Part shown: piece by piece, positions 9,834 through 18,906 of the stretch | How positions within the stretch are numbered: the first letter of the stretch is position 1 | Layout: every line of letters starts with the position of its first letter | NCBI GenBank assembly: GCA_963721725.1 | Contig: CAVRLX010000009.1 | Location: forward strand, 372,001-436,000 | Length of the DNA stretch: 64,000 nucleotides | DNA from: RI-153 sp963721725 | Lineage (GTDB): Bacteria > Chloroflexota > Anaerolineae > Caldilineales > Caldilineaceae | Direction: 5' to 3' | Position numbers and translations under genes: made by a program | Notes under the pieces: generated by a model | The model's database searches: none | Seen by the model: the letters and a program-made list of their open reading frames with translations, nothing else | What the model was told of the DNA's origin: nothing

Positions 9834-11101
9834 GGGATTTTCCTCACTGTGCCACGTTCAGGTCGTACCAGCGCAAGCAGCGCCAGCAACACGTCACGAT
9901 CCGGTGAACGCATAGCCGTGGTGCGCGGCACCACCGGCTGTACACCCTGATCCGCCCACCGTACAAAGAGGCTGTCGTCGCTGGCATTCACCGCCACGTC
10001 CGGATTGGCCGGGCGCAAGCCATAGACCAGCGCCTTTTGTTGTTGTTCTGCGCTCAGGAGATAGCGCTGAAACTCCAGCGCAGCATTCTTTTCCAATGCA
10101 CTGGTTTCTGGCCCCACCCACACGGTAAACGGGAAGTCAAACCAGGTCACAAATTCCGGGTAGTAGATCTGAAGCGGCTCTTCCCAACGGGTGAGAATGC
10201 CCTGCATGTTCTGCAACAGGTCGCTTTCCAGCAACTGACTGCCATCGCCCTGGCTATAGCCAAAGAGGGCAAAATCCTCGGCGGTGTAGGCACTGCCGCC
10301 GCTAATGTTGGTCACGGCGTTCATCAACTCGCCCAGCCAGGCCTGAAATTCAGGATTGGTCACATCCTCCACGCTGATATCGGTGCGACCATAATAGGCC
10401 CCGGCGGCGGCGATCATAGCCGCCAGCCCGCCCACATTTTTGCTGGGATCGGGCACGGCCAGTTTGAAGTAACCCCAGGCCGAGTCGCCGCCCAGTTCGG
10501 GCCAGCCCCCGCGCGCCATAGCGGCGTCGTGGATCGTCTGCCAGTTGATCTCGTTGAACTTCTCTTCCAACACGGCGGCACGGCTAGCATAGATGCCCCA
10601 GGTAAACAAACTGATTGCCACTGGGCGCGCACGGTATTGGCCGTCGGTGAGAAAGACATCGCGGCCCAGCCGTTCTTTGTAGGCGGCGTTGGCCAGCTCC
10701 ACCAGATAGCGGCTGTCGGGAATCCAGGCTGTGGGGAAGTTGCTCAGAGCGGCGCGCTCGGCTTCGCTCAGATCTTCTGGGCGGACTCCTGCCTCCAGTG
10801 CGTCAAAGTCGTTGCGATCCCAGCGGCCCAGCGCGGTCAACCCGTCCATGGCGATGATTTCGACATTGATTTCAGCGCCGTCCACGGCGTGGCTCTCGGC
10901 GTTGAACTGCTCCGCCGCGCTGCGTACCCACGGCTCCACGGGCAGCGCGGTGATAATGCGCACGTTCACATCGTCGGGGCGGGCCACGGTCAGGCCGCTA
11001 TCCGCGGTTGTGCCTGTGGACGCACGCCAGATCAGCGTACCGGCCACAATCACAATCGCCACTGTAATAATCGTTATAAAAATCCAGCGAGTGCGGTTCA
11101 T
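9830..11101 (-). CDS. Extracellular solute-binding-like protein, TM-anchored
   Basis: 423 residues. An N-terminal TM segment (IFITIITVAIVIVAGTLIW) lacks a lipobox cysteine, so it probably acts as an uncleaved anchor or signal. The mature part has solute-binding-protein features (VNVRIITALPVEPWVRSAAE, AEINVEIIAM, FPFTVWVGPETSALEKNAAL, a C-terminal helix with SAEQQQKALVYGLRPAN). It is translationally coupled to the VWA fusion that follows and probably forms a pair with that protein's own solute-binding half. No ABC permease is nearby, which is unusual for this fold. The ligand cannot be told from the sequence. Confidence 0.78.
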   Translation of the reverse strand: MNRTRWIFITIITVAIVIVAGTLIWRASTGTTADSGLTVARPDDVNVRIITALPVEPWVRSAAEQFNAESHAVDGAEINVEIIAMDGLTALGRWDRNDFDALEAGVRPEDLSEAERAALSNFPTAWIPDSRYLVELANAAYKERLGRDVFLTDGQYRARPVAISLFTWGIYASRAAVLEEKFNEINWQTIHDAAMARGGWPELGGDSAWGYFKLAVPDPSKNVGGLAAMIAAAGAYYGRTDISVEDVTNPEFQAWLGELMNAVTNISGGSAYTAEDFALFGYSQGDGSQLLESDLLQNMQGILTRWEEPLQIYYPEFVTWFDFPFTVWVGPETSALEKNAALEFQRYLLSAEQQQKALVYGLRPANPDVAVNASDDSLFVRWADQGVQPVVPRTTAMRSPDRDVLLALLALVRPERGTVRKIP

Positions 11102-11206
11102 AATTTACTCAATCAGCAAATAGTAGAGAACGAACTTAGTCTGAAAAAATTAGCACATCTGTATCTGCTACAACCCCTGTACTCAAGGCTACTTACAGGA
11201 TATAGG

Positions 11207-11554
11207 TCATTCCAGTTCCACTGTCAGGGGCGGAAATTGATCCGGTGTTATGTCCAGCCCAAGCATTGTGTCAGTGAAAACTTCACCCTCACTCAGCTTG
11301 GTATAGAGGGGACGCTCCTCCCCAGCGCGATAGAGAAAGATATCGCGCGCTTCTTGAATCAGAATGCGTTCAATGGCCCCGGTTTCAATCAAGCGTGCAG
11401 CCTCGGCGCTGGTGATAATTTCTTGTTCCTGTGGGAGCGTGGAACTGGCGGTTCGGACAAAATAAATAAAAGCAATCAAGATTCCGGCTAAAATTGCAAC
11501 AAAAATGAGAACAAAGAATTTACTACTGAACTTTGAAGGGGCGTCTATCGCCAT
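11207..11554 (-). CDS. Small single-TM protein resembling the FtsH extracytoplasmic domain
   Basis: 115 residues. A TM helix (about 14-34, FVLIFVAILAGILIAFIYFV) is followed by about 75 extracellular residues. ITSAEAARLIETGAIERILI and the basic/acidic pattern after it resemble the FtsH_ext domain found ahead of the AAA protease in FtsH. No protease domain follows; the frame stops after LTVELE. RBS GGAAGGA precedes the ATG. The position between pspA and the solute-binding genes suggests a membrane-stress connection. The family assignment is by eye and tentative. Confidence 0.6.
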   Translation of the reverse strand: MAIDAPSKFSSKFFVLIFVAILAGILIAFIYFVRTASSTLPQEQEIITSAEAARLIETGAIERILIQEARDIFLYRAGEERPLYTKLSEGEVFTDTMLGLDITPDQFPPLTVELE

Positions 11555-11624
11555 GCCTATCCTTCCCCTGCTGTGGCAGCCGAGGGCAGGAACAAACGGG
11601 ATTGCCCCTGCCCTCGGCGGTGAA

Positions 11625-12332
11625 CTAGTTCTCGTCTACGACTTTCCAGCCGCCATCGCCAAGCCCCAACTTCTTGCGGCGTTCTTCGAGCTGATTGTCG
11701 ATGGCGCTGCGATCCAGCACACGATCCATCTCTTCGTCCAAGCTGCCCGCACGCATCTCGCTAGCGGCTGTGGCCTTGTCCAATCGGGCGTGGATGCTGT
11801 TGGCAATGCGGCGAATATCGCTGTCACCAGTGCCCATCAGGTCATCCAGGCTTTTCATGGCCTTGACCGTAGTCTCTTTACTCTTAGCCAAGTCGAGCAA
11901 GGCCATCAATTCCTCGCGCTCCTGCTTCATGGTTTGCAGGCGGGCCTCCAACTTGACCTTGGCGTTGAGTAGTTTTTTATACTCGGCTTCTTGGCGGGTC
12001 AGTTGCTCCTGATAGGTGGCAACCAACCGTTGCGTGCCATTGAGTTTGCTTTGGGCGGCGGCGGCATATTCCTCGTTGCCCTCAACCAGAAATGCGTTGA
12101 CTGCCCGATCCTGCTCATCGGCTTTCTGATCATACTCGCCCACCTTGCGTTGAATCGAGCGTACCTCGCCGCCAATGGTGGCCGCCGCATCTTCCAGAGC
12201 GGCCAAGTTGGTCTCCACCTGGCGAATGTATTGGTCGATGACCGCCGGGCTGTTGCTCTGTAGCGCCTGATCCACCATTGCGTGCAGGTTGGCGGAAAAG
12301 AGAGTCGAAACTTTTTCTAAAAGCGATGCCAT
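11625..12332 (-). CDS. pspA: PspA/IM30 (Vipp1) family membrane-stress protein
   Basis: ESCRT-III-related peripheral membrane protein that oligomerises on stressed inner membrane. The 235-residue product opens with the typical amphipathic helix (MASLLEKVSTLFSANLHAMV), continues DPAVIDQYIRQ-like as SPAVIDQYIRQVETNL, and has long coiled-coil helices (LTRQEAEYKKLLNAKVKLEA). A short acidic/basic C-terminal tail ends WKVVDEN. A perfect AGGAGG lies upstream of the ATG. It is the first gene of a minus-strand cluster of six that all encode membrane or extracellular proteins. No PspBC or PspF homologue is seen here. Confidence 0.9.
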   Translation of the reverse strand: MASLLEKVSTLFSANLHAMVDQALQSNSPAVIDQYIRQVETNLAALEDAAATIGGEVRSIQRKVGEYDQKADEQDRAVNAFLVEGNEEYAAAAQSKLNGTQRLVATYQEQLTRQEAEYKKLLNAKVKLEARLQTMKQEREELMALLDLAKSKETTVKAMKSLDDLMGTGDSDIRRIANSIHARLDKATAASEMRAGSLDEEMDRVLDRSAIDNQLEERRKKLGLGDGGWKVVDEN

Positions 12333-12498
12333 GTGTGTGCCTCCTAAGGGATATCGTTGCTGCTAGTGAGAATGGTTCGCCGTGTTGTCACGGTATATTC
12401 ACGATTCAATACGGTTCTATAATAAAAATAGTTGCGAAAGATTGGGTGACGTTTTGCCGACACAGGATGCGACAATAAGCTGACAGTGGAAGAAAACG

Positions 12499-15236
12499 CT
12501 ATTCCTTTCCCACCCCATCCGCCACAATTTGTAAAATCGTCGCTGCTTCGTCACGCAGACCCACTGCTGCGGAAGCCCATAATGCTCATCAGCACCTCTT
12601 CGCTGCTTGGGGCCTGCTCGGCAATCGCCTTAAGCAGCGTGTTGTTGGCAATCAGATAGGGCTTGCCCCGTTCGCGCACGGCGATCTTCTGGCGTAGCTC
12701 CTGCATTTTCAGATAGATCCGGCGCTCCACCTGGGGCGAAACCGTGCGGGCAGCAGGCGCTTTGGCATAACTCTTCTCGCCGCTGGCCTCTTGAGTGGCG
12801 GCCTCGTTGCGCTGTGTGGAGAGCAACACTGTGTCGCCCGCTGCCTCGGGATGCAACTTGACCAGATCCAAAATCACGCCGCCATAGCGTTCCAGCCGTT
12901 GCGTGCCCATGCCCGGCAGCGCGGCCAACTCCTCCATCGTCTGTGGATGGCTCTCGGCAATGCGCATCATCAACTCGTTGCCCATCAGCACATAGGTAGG
13001 CACACCGCCCTCGTCAGCGGTGCGCCGCCGCCAATGATAGAGCGCCTTTTGCAGCACCGTGTACTTCTCCACAACTTCGGCTTCCTCTTCGACGGTCTCG
13101 CCCTCGGCAGGCTCGACGGCCTCGGCAGTCGGGGCCACCATCTCCGGGTGGGCAAGTAACCACTCCTCGGCCACAGTGCGCCCTTTCAACGTGGGGGCCA
13201 GCACAGGATAGCCGCCCCGCTCATATTGGCGCATGAACTTTTGGGCGATCATCTCGTCCATAAACTCAATCACCGCGCCCTCGCCCAGGGCAAAGAGCCG
13301 TCCGTGATGGCGACATTCGTTGGCCGCCACCGGCGCACGCAGATTCCCCACAAGAATGCCGCGCCAGCCCGCCACGCCCCACTGGCTTGGGGGAACTGAC
13401 CAGACAGTCCAAAATCATCGGCTCAATATCGGCATCATCGGGCAGCGGCCGATCTGGGCGCTGGAACGCCGGCACTTCAGGGCGAATCCCCGTGCAATTG
13501 TCGCACACTGTGCAGCGTGTGCGCGGCGGGCTGCCAAAGTGGGCGCTGATAAAGCCGTGGCGGCAACTTTCCGCCGTAGCATAGCCCACAATGTCGTCAA
13601 TACGCCGCTGCCCCAGCGCGCGTGAATGGTTAATCAAGCGCTCCAAACGGTCGGCCATATCCGCCGGTCGGCTGGGCAGGTGAATCGACATCTCGCGCTT
13701 GCTGCCCTGCACCGTCAAAATGCCCATGGATTGCCCATCCAACAGCCGTTGTTCGGTCTCCAACAACGGCCAATCCATGCCACTGGAAAGCGACTCCGTG
13801 CTAAAGGTGGCTTTGCCGCCGGGCTTAAGCGAGAGCCGTTTGAGCAGCCGATCCAATTCTGGGTTAGCCTCGCGCACCTTGCGGATCTCGCTCTCTTTTT
13901 CGCGCGCCAGCCCGATTTCCATCTCGCGTGGCAGATCAAAGCTGCGTGTCAACAGGCCCGCCCGCTCCAACAAACTCACCGCCACACGCACCTCGGTCTC
14001 GTCGGCGTTGAGCACCTGTTCCAGCCGGTGCAGATTGACCGTGCCTTCGGCAGCCGCAGGCGGTGGCTGATCCGGCTCTGCCGTGGTAGAAACGCCCAAC
14101 TGTGTCGCCACAGCGGCATACACCTTCTCCAAAAAGTCGAGTTCGTATTCGTCGGACTTGGCCCAGCGCCGCAGATCGGCCCAGTCGTTGCCGCTGTAAA
14201 AGAGCACACACTGTGCCGGTTTGCCATCGCGCCCGGCGTGCCCGGCCTCTTGATAATAGGCGGCGAGGCTGCGCGGCGGATGAAAATGCACAATAAAGCG
14301 AATGTCAGACTTGTCAATCCCCATGCCAAAGGCCACCGTTGCCACCACCACACGCGTCTTGTTGCTCATAAAGCGATCTTGCACGGCGTTGCGGTCACTT
14401 AACCCGGCATGATAAGCCTCGGCGGAGATGCCCTCCTGGCGCAATTGCAGTGCCAGCGCCTCACATTTGCGCCGGGAATTCGCATAGACGATGCCGCTGC
14501 CGGGTGTTTCCTTGACAAATTTGAGCAGCGCTGCCAGCTTTTCTTCGTCGTTATGAAAGCGAATCGCCGACAGGTGCAAGTTCGTGCGGAAGATGTCCAA
14601 CGAGATCACCTGCGGGCGGTCGCCATTGGCTTCGCGCGCGTGCGGTGATCAGCATGCAGATTGTCCAAAATTTCGTCGCGCACCCGTGGCGGGGCGGTGG
14701 CGGTCATGGCAAGCGCCGGTGGGTTGTCCAGCTCTGTGCGCGCCTCTTGAATAAAAAGGTAGTCCGGGCGAAAATCATGGCCCCACAGGCTGACACAGTG
14801 GGCCTCGTCCACCACAAAAAGGCTGAGACCGGCATCGCGCAGGGCACGCAAGAAGGGGCGTTGGCGCAGCCGTTCCGGGCGCGGCGTAGATTAGTTTGTA
14901 CTTGCCCGCCGCCACACCCTCCAGCCGTTCTTGCATCTCTTCGTCGCTCAGCGTGCTATTAATGAAAGTGGCTTTGGCCTGGGCCGCTGCGGGCAGGCTC
15001 TCCACCTGATCTTTCATCAAGGCAATCAGCGGGCTGATCACCAGCGTGGCTTTGGGCAACACCAGCCCCGGCAGTTGATAGCAGAGCGACTTGCCCGCGC
15101 CTGTGGGCATCACCGCCAGCACCGATTCACCGCGCAGCACCGAGGCGATGATCTCGATTTGGCCGGGGCGCAGGTCGGTAAAGCCAAAATTGCGGATCGC
15201 CGCCAGCTTTACCTCGCGCTCCTCTTTGCGGCTCAC
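12499..15236 (-). CDS. recQ: RecQ ATP-dependent DNA helicase with two HRDC domains, frame broken four times
   Basis: 3'-5' DNA helicase of superfamily 2. In order: motif I VMPTGAGKSLCYQLPGL, the DEAH box VVDEAHCVS, motif III ALTATA-like AMTATA, helicase C (GIVYANSRRKCEALALQLRQ, RVVVATVAFGMGIDKSDIRF, QEAGHAGRDG), the RecQ zinc cysteines (SCRHGFISAHFG, CTVCDNC) and two HRDC repeats. Frame breaks near 14875, 14633-14640, 13389-13393 and 12560-12562 are each cured by one base (or a CG unit). Curing the last moves the end to the TAG at 12499-12501 and restores LRDEAATILQIVADG. GTG start 15236 follows the upstream TGA by one base. About 910 residues when repaired. Confidence 0.9.
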
Positions 15237-15237
15237 C

Positions 15238-16035
15238 TCAATGCGCTCTGGCCCGCTCAGACGCGTTATAGATCCGATCCACGTCGCCGCCGCCCGTCAC
15301 CAGCCCAATAATAGGCTGCATGGCGCTTTGCAACGCTTCCAGGCTCAACATGCGTTGCCGTTCTAGCTCTAGCGTAGCCGCTTCGGCGCTCTGCGCGTTG
15401 CCCAGACCGCGGTGCAGCCCCTCTAAAACGCGCAGATCGGCCACCTCCAAGGTGGGCGAAATTCCTGCGCCTAGTTGCTGCACCAGATCCCCGGCCAGTT
15501 CTTTTTCATTGTGATTGAGGGCCAGCCTAGCCAGCGTCAACCGCGCGGCCTGATTGCCCGGGCGTTGAGCCAGCAACGCCTCGACCAGCGTGCGCGCCCG
15601 TGGGAAATCCCCATTGGCGCTGAAAATTTCGGCAGCACTGTCCACCGCCACCGCGCGCGTGGCATAGGCCGTACTAATATCAATCGCCACCGCCTCGGCG
15701 GCTTCCCAATGACCCGCGCCCAGCAAGGCGCGGGCTTCCAACGCCTGGCTTTCAATCGTCGTGCTGCGCCGTTGGCGTTGTTCAATCGCATCAATGGCTG
15801 CCGGGTAGTTGCCCGCCGCCATCTGCGCCACCGCTTCCCGGTCCAAAAAGCTGAGCAAGGGGCCGTGGGTTTCGCGATAAAAGTGGAGTAACCTCAGCAC
15901 CTCGTCGGGCTTTCCCCACAGCTCCAAATAGTCGAGCAATTGGTCGCGTATTTCCGGCGGCAGGGCCAACGCTTGATCTTCATTGAGGGGAAGGGTTGTT
16001 GTAATCGAGGGTGAAACGGTTAAATTTTCAGTCAT
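15238..16035 (-). CDS. TPR-like helical-repeat protein coupled to recQ
   Basis: 265 residues from ATG 16035 (an in-frame TTG at 16074 would add 13). Helical repeats of TPR type are visible: NYPAAIDAIEQRQRRSTTIE, GHWEAAEAVAIDISTAYATR, GDFPRARTLVEALLAQRPGN and QAARLTLARLALNHNEKELA. The stop TGA is followed after one base by the GTG start of recQ, so the two are co-translated. A single-base error there could instead hide a TPR-RecQ fusion, because the recQ frame remains open upstream of its GTG. A scaffold role for the helicase is inferred. Confidence 0.65.
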   Translation of the reverse strand: MTENLTVSPSITTTLPLNEDQALALPPEIRDQLLDYLELWGKPDEVLRLLHFYRETHGPLLSFLDREAVAQMAAGNYPAAIDAIEQRQRRSTTIESQALEARALLGAGHWEAAEAVAIDISTAYATRAVAVDSAAEIFSANGDFPRARTLVEALLAQRPGNQAARLTLARLALNHNEKELAGDLVQQLGAGISPTLEVADLRVLEGLHRGLGNAQSAEAATLELERQRMLSLEALQSAMQPIIGLVTGGGDVDRIYNASERARAH

Positions 16036-16155
16036 AAGTTGGACGACAAAGGCCTTTTCTTCAGATTTTGGCAATGTATATGCACACTACTCGAGTATAT
16101 CATGCCCCTTAACGCAGAGACAATGACCCTTGTTGTTGATACTCTCCCCCATCGT

Positions 16156-16185
16156 TTGACGCGTCTGTTCGCTCTATCCTATAAT
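16156..16185 (+). promoter_or_regulatory. Sigma70-type promoter upstream of fabF
   Basis: TTGACG at 16156-16161 and TATAAT at 16180-16185 with an 18-base spacer, 70 bases ahead of the fabF start. Close to consensus. Confidence 0.6.
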
Positions 16186-16255
16186 CGTCGAACCAGAATG
16201 CGTGACCCCTAACACAAAGCGTGCTGGCAACATCCACACAGGAGAAAAGGTTGGG

Positions 16256-17485
16256 ATGAAACGGATCGTTATCACCGGGTTGGGTGCCATTACCCCCATT
16301 GGCAATACCCCCGAAACTTTCTGGCAGAATTTGGTGGCCGGCAAGTCGGGCGCGGGCAAGGTGACACAATTTGACGTGGGCGATATGCCCTATGACATTG
16401 CCTGCGAGGTCAAAGAGTTTGACCCACAGCTTTATATGGATCGCAAGCTATTGCGACGCACCGCTCCATCCACGCGCTTTGCCATTGCCGCCTCCAAACA
16501 GGCCCTGGCCGATTCAGGCTTTGTCATCGACGATACCAACCGGGACGAGGTGGGTATCTTGATGGCAACCGGCGGCGGTGGCATCACCGAAATTGAGATG
16601 GCTGCCTATGAATTAGAGAAACGGGGTTGGAAATCGGTCGGCCCCTTTGTGATCCCCAGCGCCATGGCAAACGCTGTGAGTTGCTTGGTCTCTATGGAGA
16701 CGGGCGCACGTGGCCCGGTGATGACCAGCACGGCGGCCTGTGCCAGTGGACACTATTCGATCCTGGAAGCCTATCATTTCTTGCAACGGGGCGAGGCCGA
16801 TCTGATCGTGGCTGGGGGCACCGAATCAGCGATTTCACCGCTGACCTTCGCCGCCTTTGGGCGCATGGGGCCGCTCTCGGGCCGCACTGATGATCCTGAA
16901 CACGCCTGCCGTCCCTTTTCCGTGGATCGGGATGGCTTTGTCAGCGGTGAAGGCGCGGCGGCCATGACGCTGGAAACCGAAGAACACGCGTTGGCGCGTG
17001 GGGCGAAAATTTATGGCGAAGTGCTGGGCGGCGCGCTCACCGGGGATGCCTATCACATCACGGCCCCGGACCCCAGCGGCGACGGTGCCACACGGGCGAT
17101 TTCACGGGCGCTGCGCAATGCTGATCTGCGCCCAGAGAATATAGACGTGATCTTTGCCCACGGCACGGGAACCATGCTCAACGATGAAGTCGAGTCGCTG
17201 GCGATCCGACGGGTTTTCGGTGAACAGATGCCGCGCATGACCAGCATCAAAAGCATGATCGGCCATTCGCTGGGGGCAGCGGGTGCACAAGCCGCCGTGG
17301 CCGCTGTCTGCGCGCTGCAAACAGGCATCATCCCCCCCACCATTAACTACACCCCCGATCCTGCGCTGGGCGTGAATATTGTGGGCAACGAAGCCGCCAC
17401 CGGTCTCGACCTGCGCCATGCCCTCGTCCACGCCTTTGGCTTTGGCGGCCAAAATGTGGTGGTGGCCTTTGGGCGGTATGATTGA
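16256..17485 (+). CDS. fabF: Beta-ketoacyl-ACP synthase II
   Basis: Condensing enzyme of type II fatty-acid synthesis, joining malonyl-ACP to acyl-ACP. From ATG 16256 the product is 409 residues, the family length. The start fits KRIVITGLGAITPIG and has an AGGAGAAAAGG ribosome site; the longer frame from 16202 is not needed. The catalytic triad is present: C162 in STAACASGHYSI, His in HGTGTMLND (about 302) and His in IGHSLGAAGAQA (about 338). The residues after the Cys read ASGHYSI instead of the common ATGTHAI. It stands alone, without acpP or fabD beside it, and is followed by a hairpin. Confidence 0.93.
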   Translation: MKRIVITGLGAITPIGNTPETFWQNLVAGKSGAGKVTQFDVGDMPYDIACEVKEFDPQLYMDRKLLRRTAPSTRFAIAASKQALADSGFVIDDTNRDEVGILMATGGGGITEIEMAAYELEKRGWKSVGPFVIPSAMANAVSCLVSMETGARGPVMTSTAACASGHYSILEAYHFLQRGEADLIVAGGTESAISPLTFAAFGRMGPLSGRTDDPEHACRPFSVDRDGFVSGEGAAAMTLETEEHALARGAKIYGEVLGGALTGDAYHITAPDPSGDGATRAISRALRNADLRPENIDVIFAHGTGTMLNDEVESLAIRRVFGEQMPRMTSIKSMIGHSLGAAGAQAAVAAVCALQTGIIPPTINYTPDPALGVNIVGNEAATGLDLRHALVHAFGFGGQNVVVAFGRYD

Positions 17486-17488
17486 GTG

Positions 17489-17524
17489 AGAGAAGTCGAA
17501 CTTTTGGGAAAAGTTCGACTTCTC
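17489..17524 (+). terminator. Hairpin after fabF, also the core of repeat family 2
   Basis: GAGAAGTCGAACTTTT pairs with AAAAGTTCGACTTCTC across a 4-base loop, immediately after the fabF stop. There is no long T tract. The stem sequence is the same as the inner hairpin of the 83-bp repeats at 27311, 39477 and 47627, so it may be a remnant of that family acting as a terminator. Confidence 0.6.
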
Positions 17525-17543
17525 ACCTACCCCAACGCTCGGG

Positions 17544-17572
17544 TTGTGCTGTGAAACCGTGTCCGCTATAAT
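17544..17572 (+). promoter_or_regulatory. Sigma70-type promoter upstream of the thiolase
   Basis: TTGTGC at 17544-17549 and a perfect TATAAT at 17567-17572, separated by 17 bases and 49 bases ahead of the start codon. Confidence 0.6.
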
Positions 17573-17620
17573 CGGGGCATCTCGACTGAAGCGCACCACC
17601 ATCAAAAATGACATGTCACC

Positions 17621-18833
17621 ATGCAAAATTCACACCACGAAGAAGTCTACATCCTCAGCGCGGCCCGCACGCCGATCGGCCGACTCCAGGGCGCGCTGCA
17701 AAACGTCTCCGCCGGCGGATCTGGGCGCAGCGGCCATCCGCGCTGCGGTGGAGCGGGCCAATCTGCCCGATCTCGCCCAGATCGACGAAGTGATCATGGG
17801 CAATGTGGTCTCGGCGGGGCTGGGCCAGAACATTGCCCGCCAGACCTCGATCCGTGGCGGGTTGCCCACCAGCGTGGGCGCGATGACCATTAACAAGGTG
17901 TGCGGGGCCAGTCTCAAAGCGGCTATGTTGGCGGCCCAGGCCATCCGCGCTGGCGATGGGGATCTCTTTGTGGTGGGCGGCGTGGAAAGCATGAGCCAGG
18001 CCCCCCATCTGGTGGACGGACGGCGCAACCAGTTGCGCTATGGCAGCAGTCAACTGCGCGATGCCTTGGTGGTGGATGGCCTCTGGTGCGCGTTTGAAGA
18101 TTGGGCCATGGGCCACGCCGCCGAGTTCATCGCCGATGAGTATGAGGTGACACGCGAGGCGATGGATGCGTACGCGCTGGCCAGCCACCAAAAGGCCATC
18201 GCCGCCACCGACAGCGGCAAGTTTGAGGCCGAGATCGTTCCGGTCAGCGTGCCTGGGCGCGGCGGCGAGAGTGTCAGTGTGCGCCACGACGAATCGCCCC
18301 GGCGCACTACTTCGCTGGAGGCTCTGCAAAAGCTGGCGCCGGCCTTTACCCCCACAGGTCGAGTCACCGCGGGCAACGCACCGGGTCTCAACGATGCCGC
18401 CGCAGCGCTGGTGATCGCCAGCCGCAGCCAAGCCGAGGCTATCGGCGCAACACCCCTGGCCCGTATTGCGGGCTATGCCCAGAAAGCCGTCGATCCCAAA
18501 TACATTTTTGATGCCCCCGCCCAGGCCATCCCCCTGCTGCTGGAAAAGATCGGCTGGTCGTTGACCGACGTTGATCTATTTGAGGTCAACGAAGCCTTTG
18601 CCGCCCAGATCCTCGCCAACGGCTATGCCCTGCAAGATGCTGGCTGGGATTGGGAAAAGGTCAACGTCCACGGTGGGGCGATTGCCCTGGGCCATCCCCT
18701 GGGCGCAACCGGCGCTCGCCTTCTGACCACACTGCTCTATGCACTGAAAACCCACAATCTACGCCGAGGCGTTGCCAGTCTCTGTTTAGGTGGCGGTGAA
18801 GCAGTTGCCCTGGCCGTGGAGCGTATGGAGTGA
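17621..18833 (+). CDS. Thiolase (acetyl-CoA acetyltransferase), frame broken once
   Basis: Thiolase-fold enzyme joining or cleaving acyl-CoA and acetyl-CoA. The N-terminus [20 protein letters not shown] belongs to the frame opened by ATG 17621; the rest is in the next frame from [16 protein letters not shown]. Removing one G at about 17714-17717 joins them exactly. Active-site residues are intact: Cys in [14 protein letters not shown], the [10 protein letters not shown] histidine, and Cys in [17 protein letters not shown]. The NKVCGAS and ARTPIG wording is that of acetoacetyl-CoA thiolases rather than FadA, but substrate length is not certain. The raw open frame beginning at 17544 is an artefact that starts inside the promoter. 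Confidence 0.88.
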
Positions 18834-18850
18834 CCCCCACAAGTCCACTG

Positions 18851-18886
18851 TAAAAACCGAGTTTTTCTGAAAAACTCGGTTTTTTA
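18851..18886 (+). terminator. Rho-independent terminator of the thiolase gene
   Basis: AAAAACCGAGTTTTTC pairs with GAAAAACTCGGTTTTTT, ending in a T tract, 17 bases after the stop. Confidence 0.88.
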
Positions 18887-18906
18887 CTTTTTAGAGGAGA
18901 ATCGGG

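Noticed and set aside
10037..11491. Long plus-strand open frame of 484 codons
   Set aside because: It is antisense to the solute-binding gene 9830-11101, has no recognisable domain, and exists because the real gene's codon bias leaves the opposite frame open.
17544..17620. Upstream start for the thiolase open frame
   Set aside because: It begins inside the -35 box of a good promoter, and the thiolase N-terminus is in a different frame starting at 17621.
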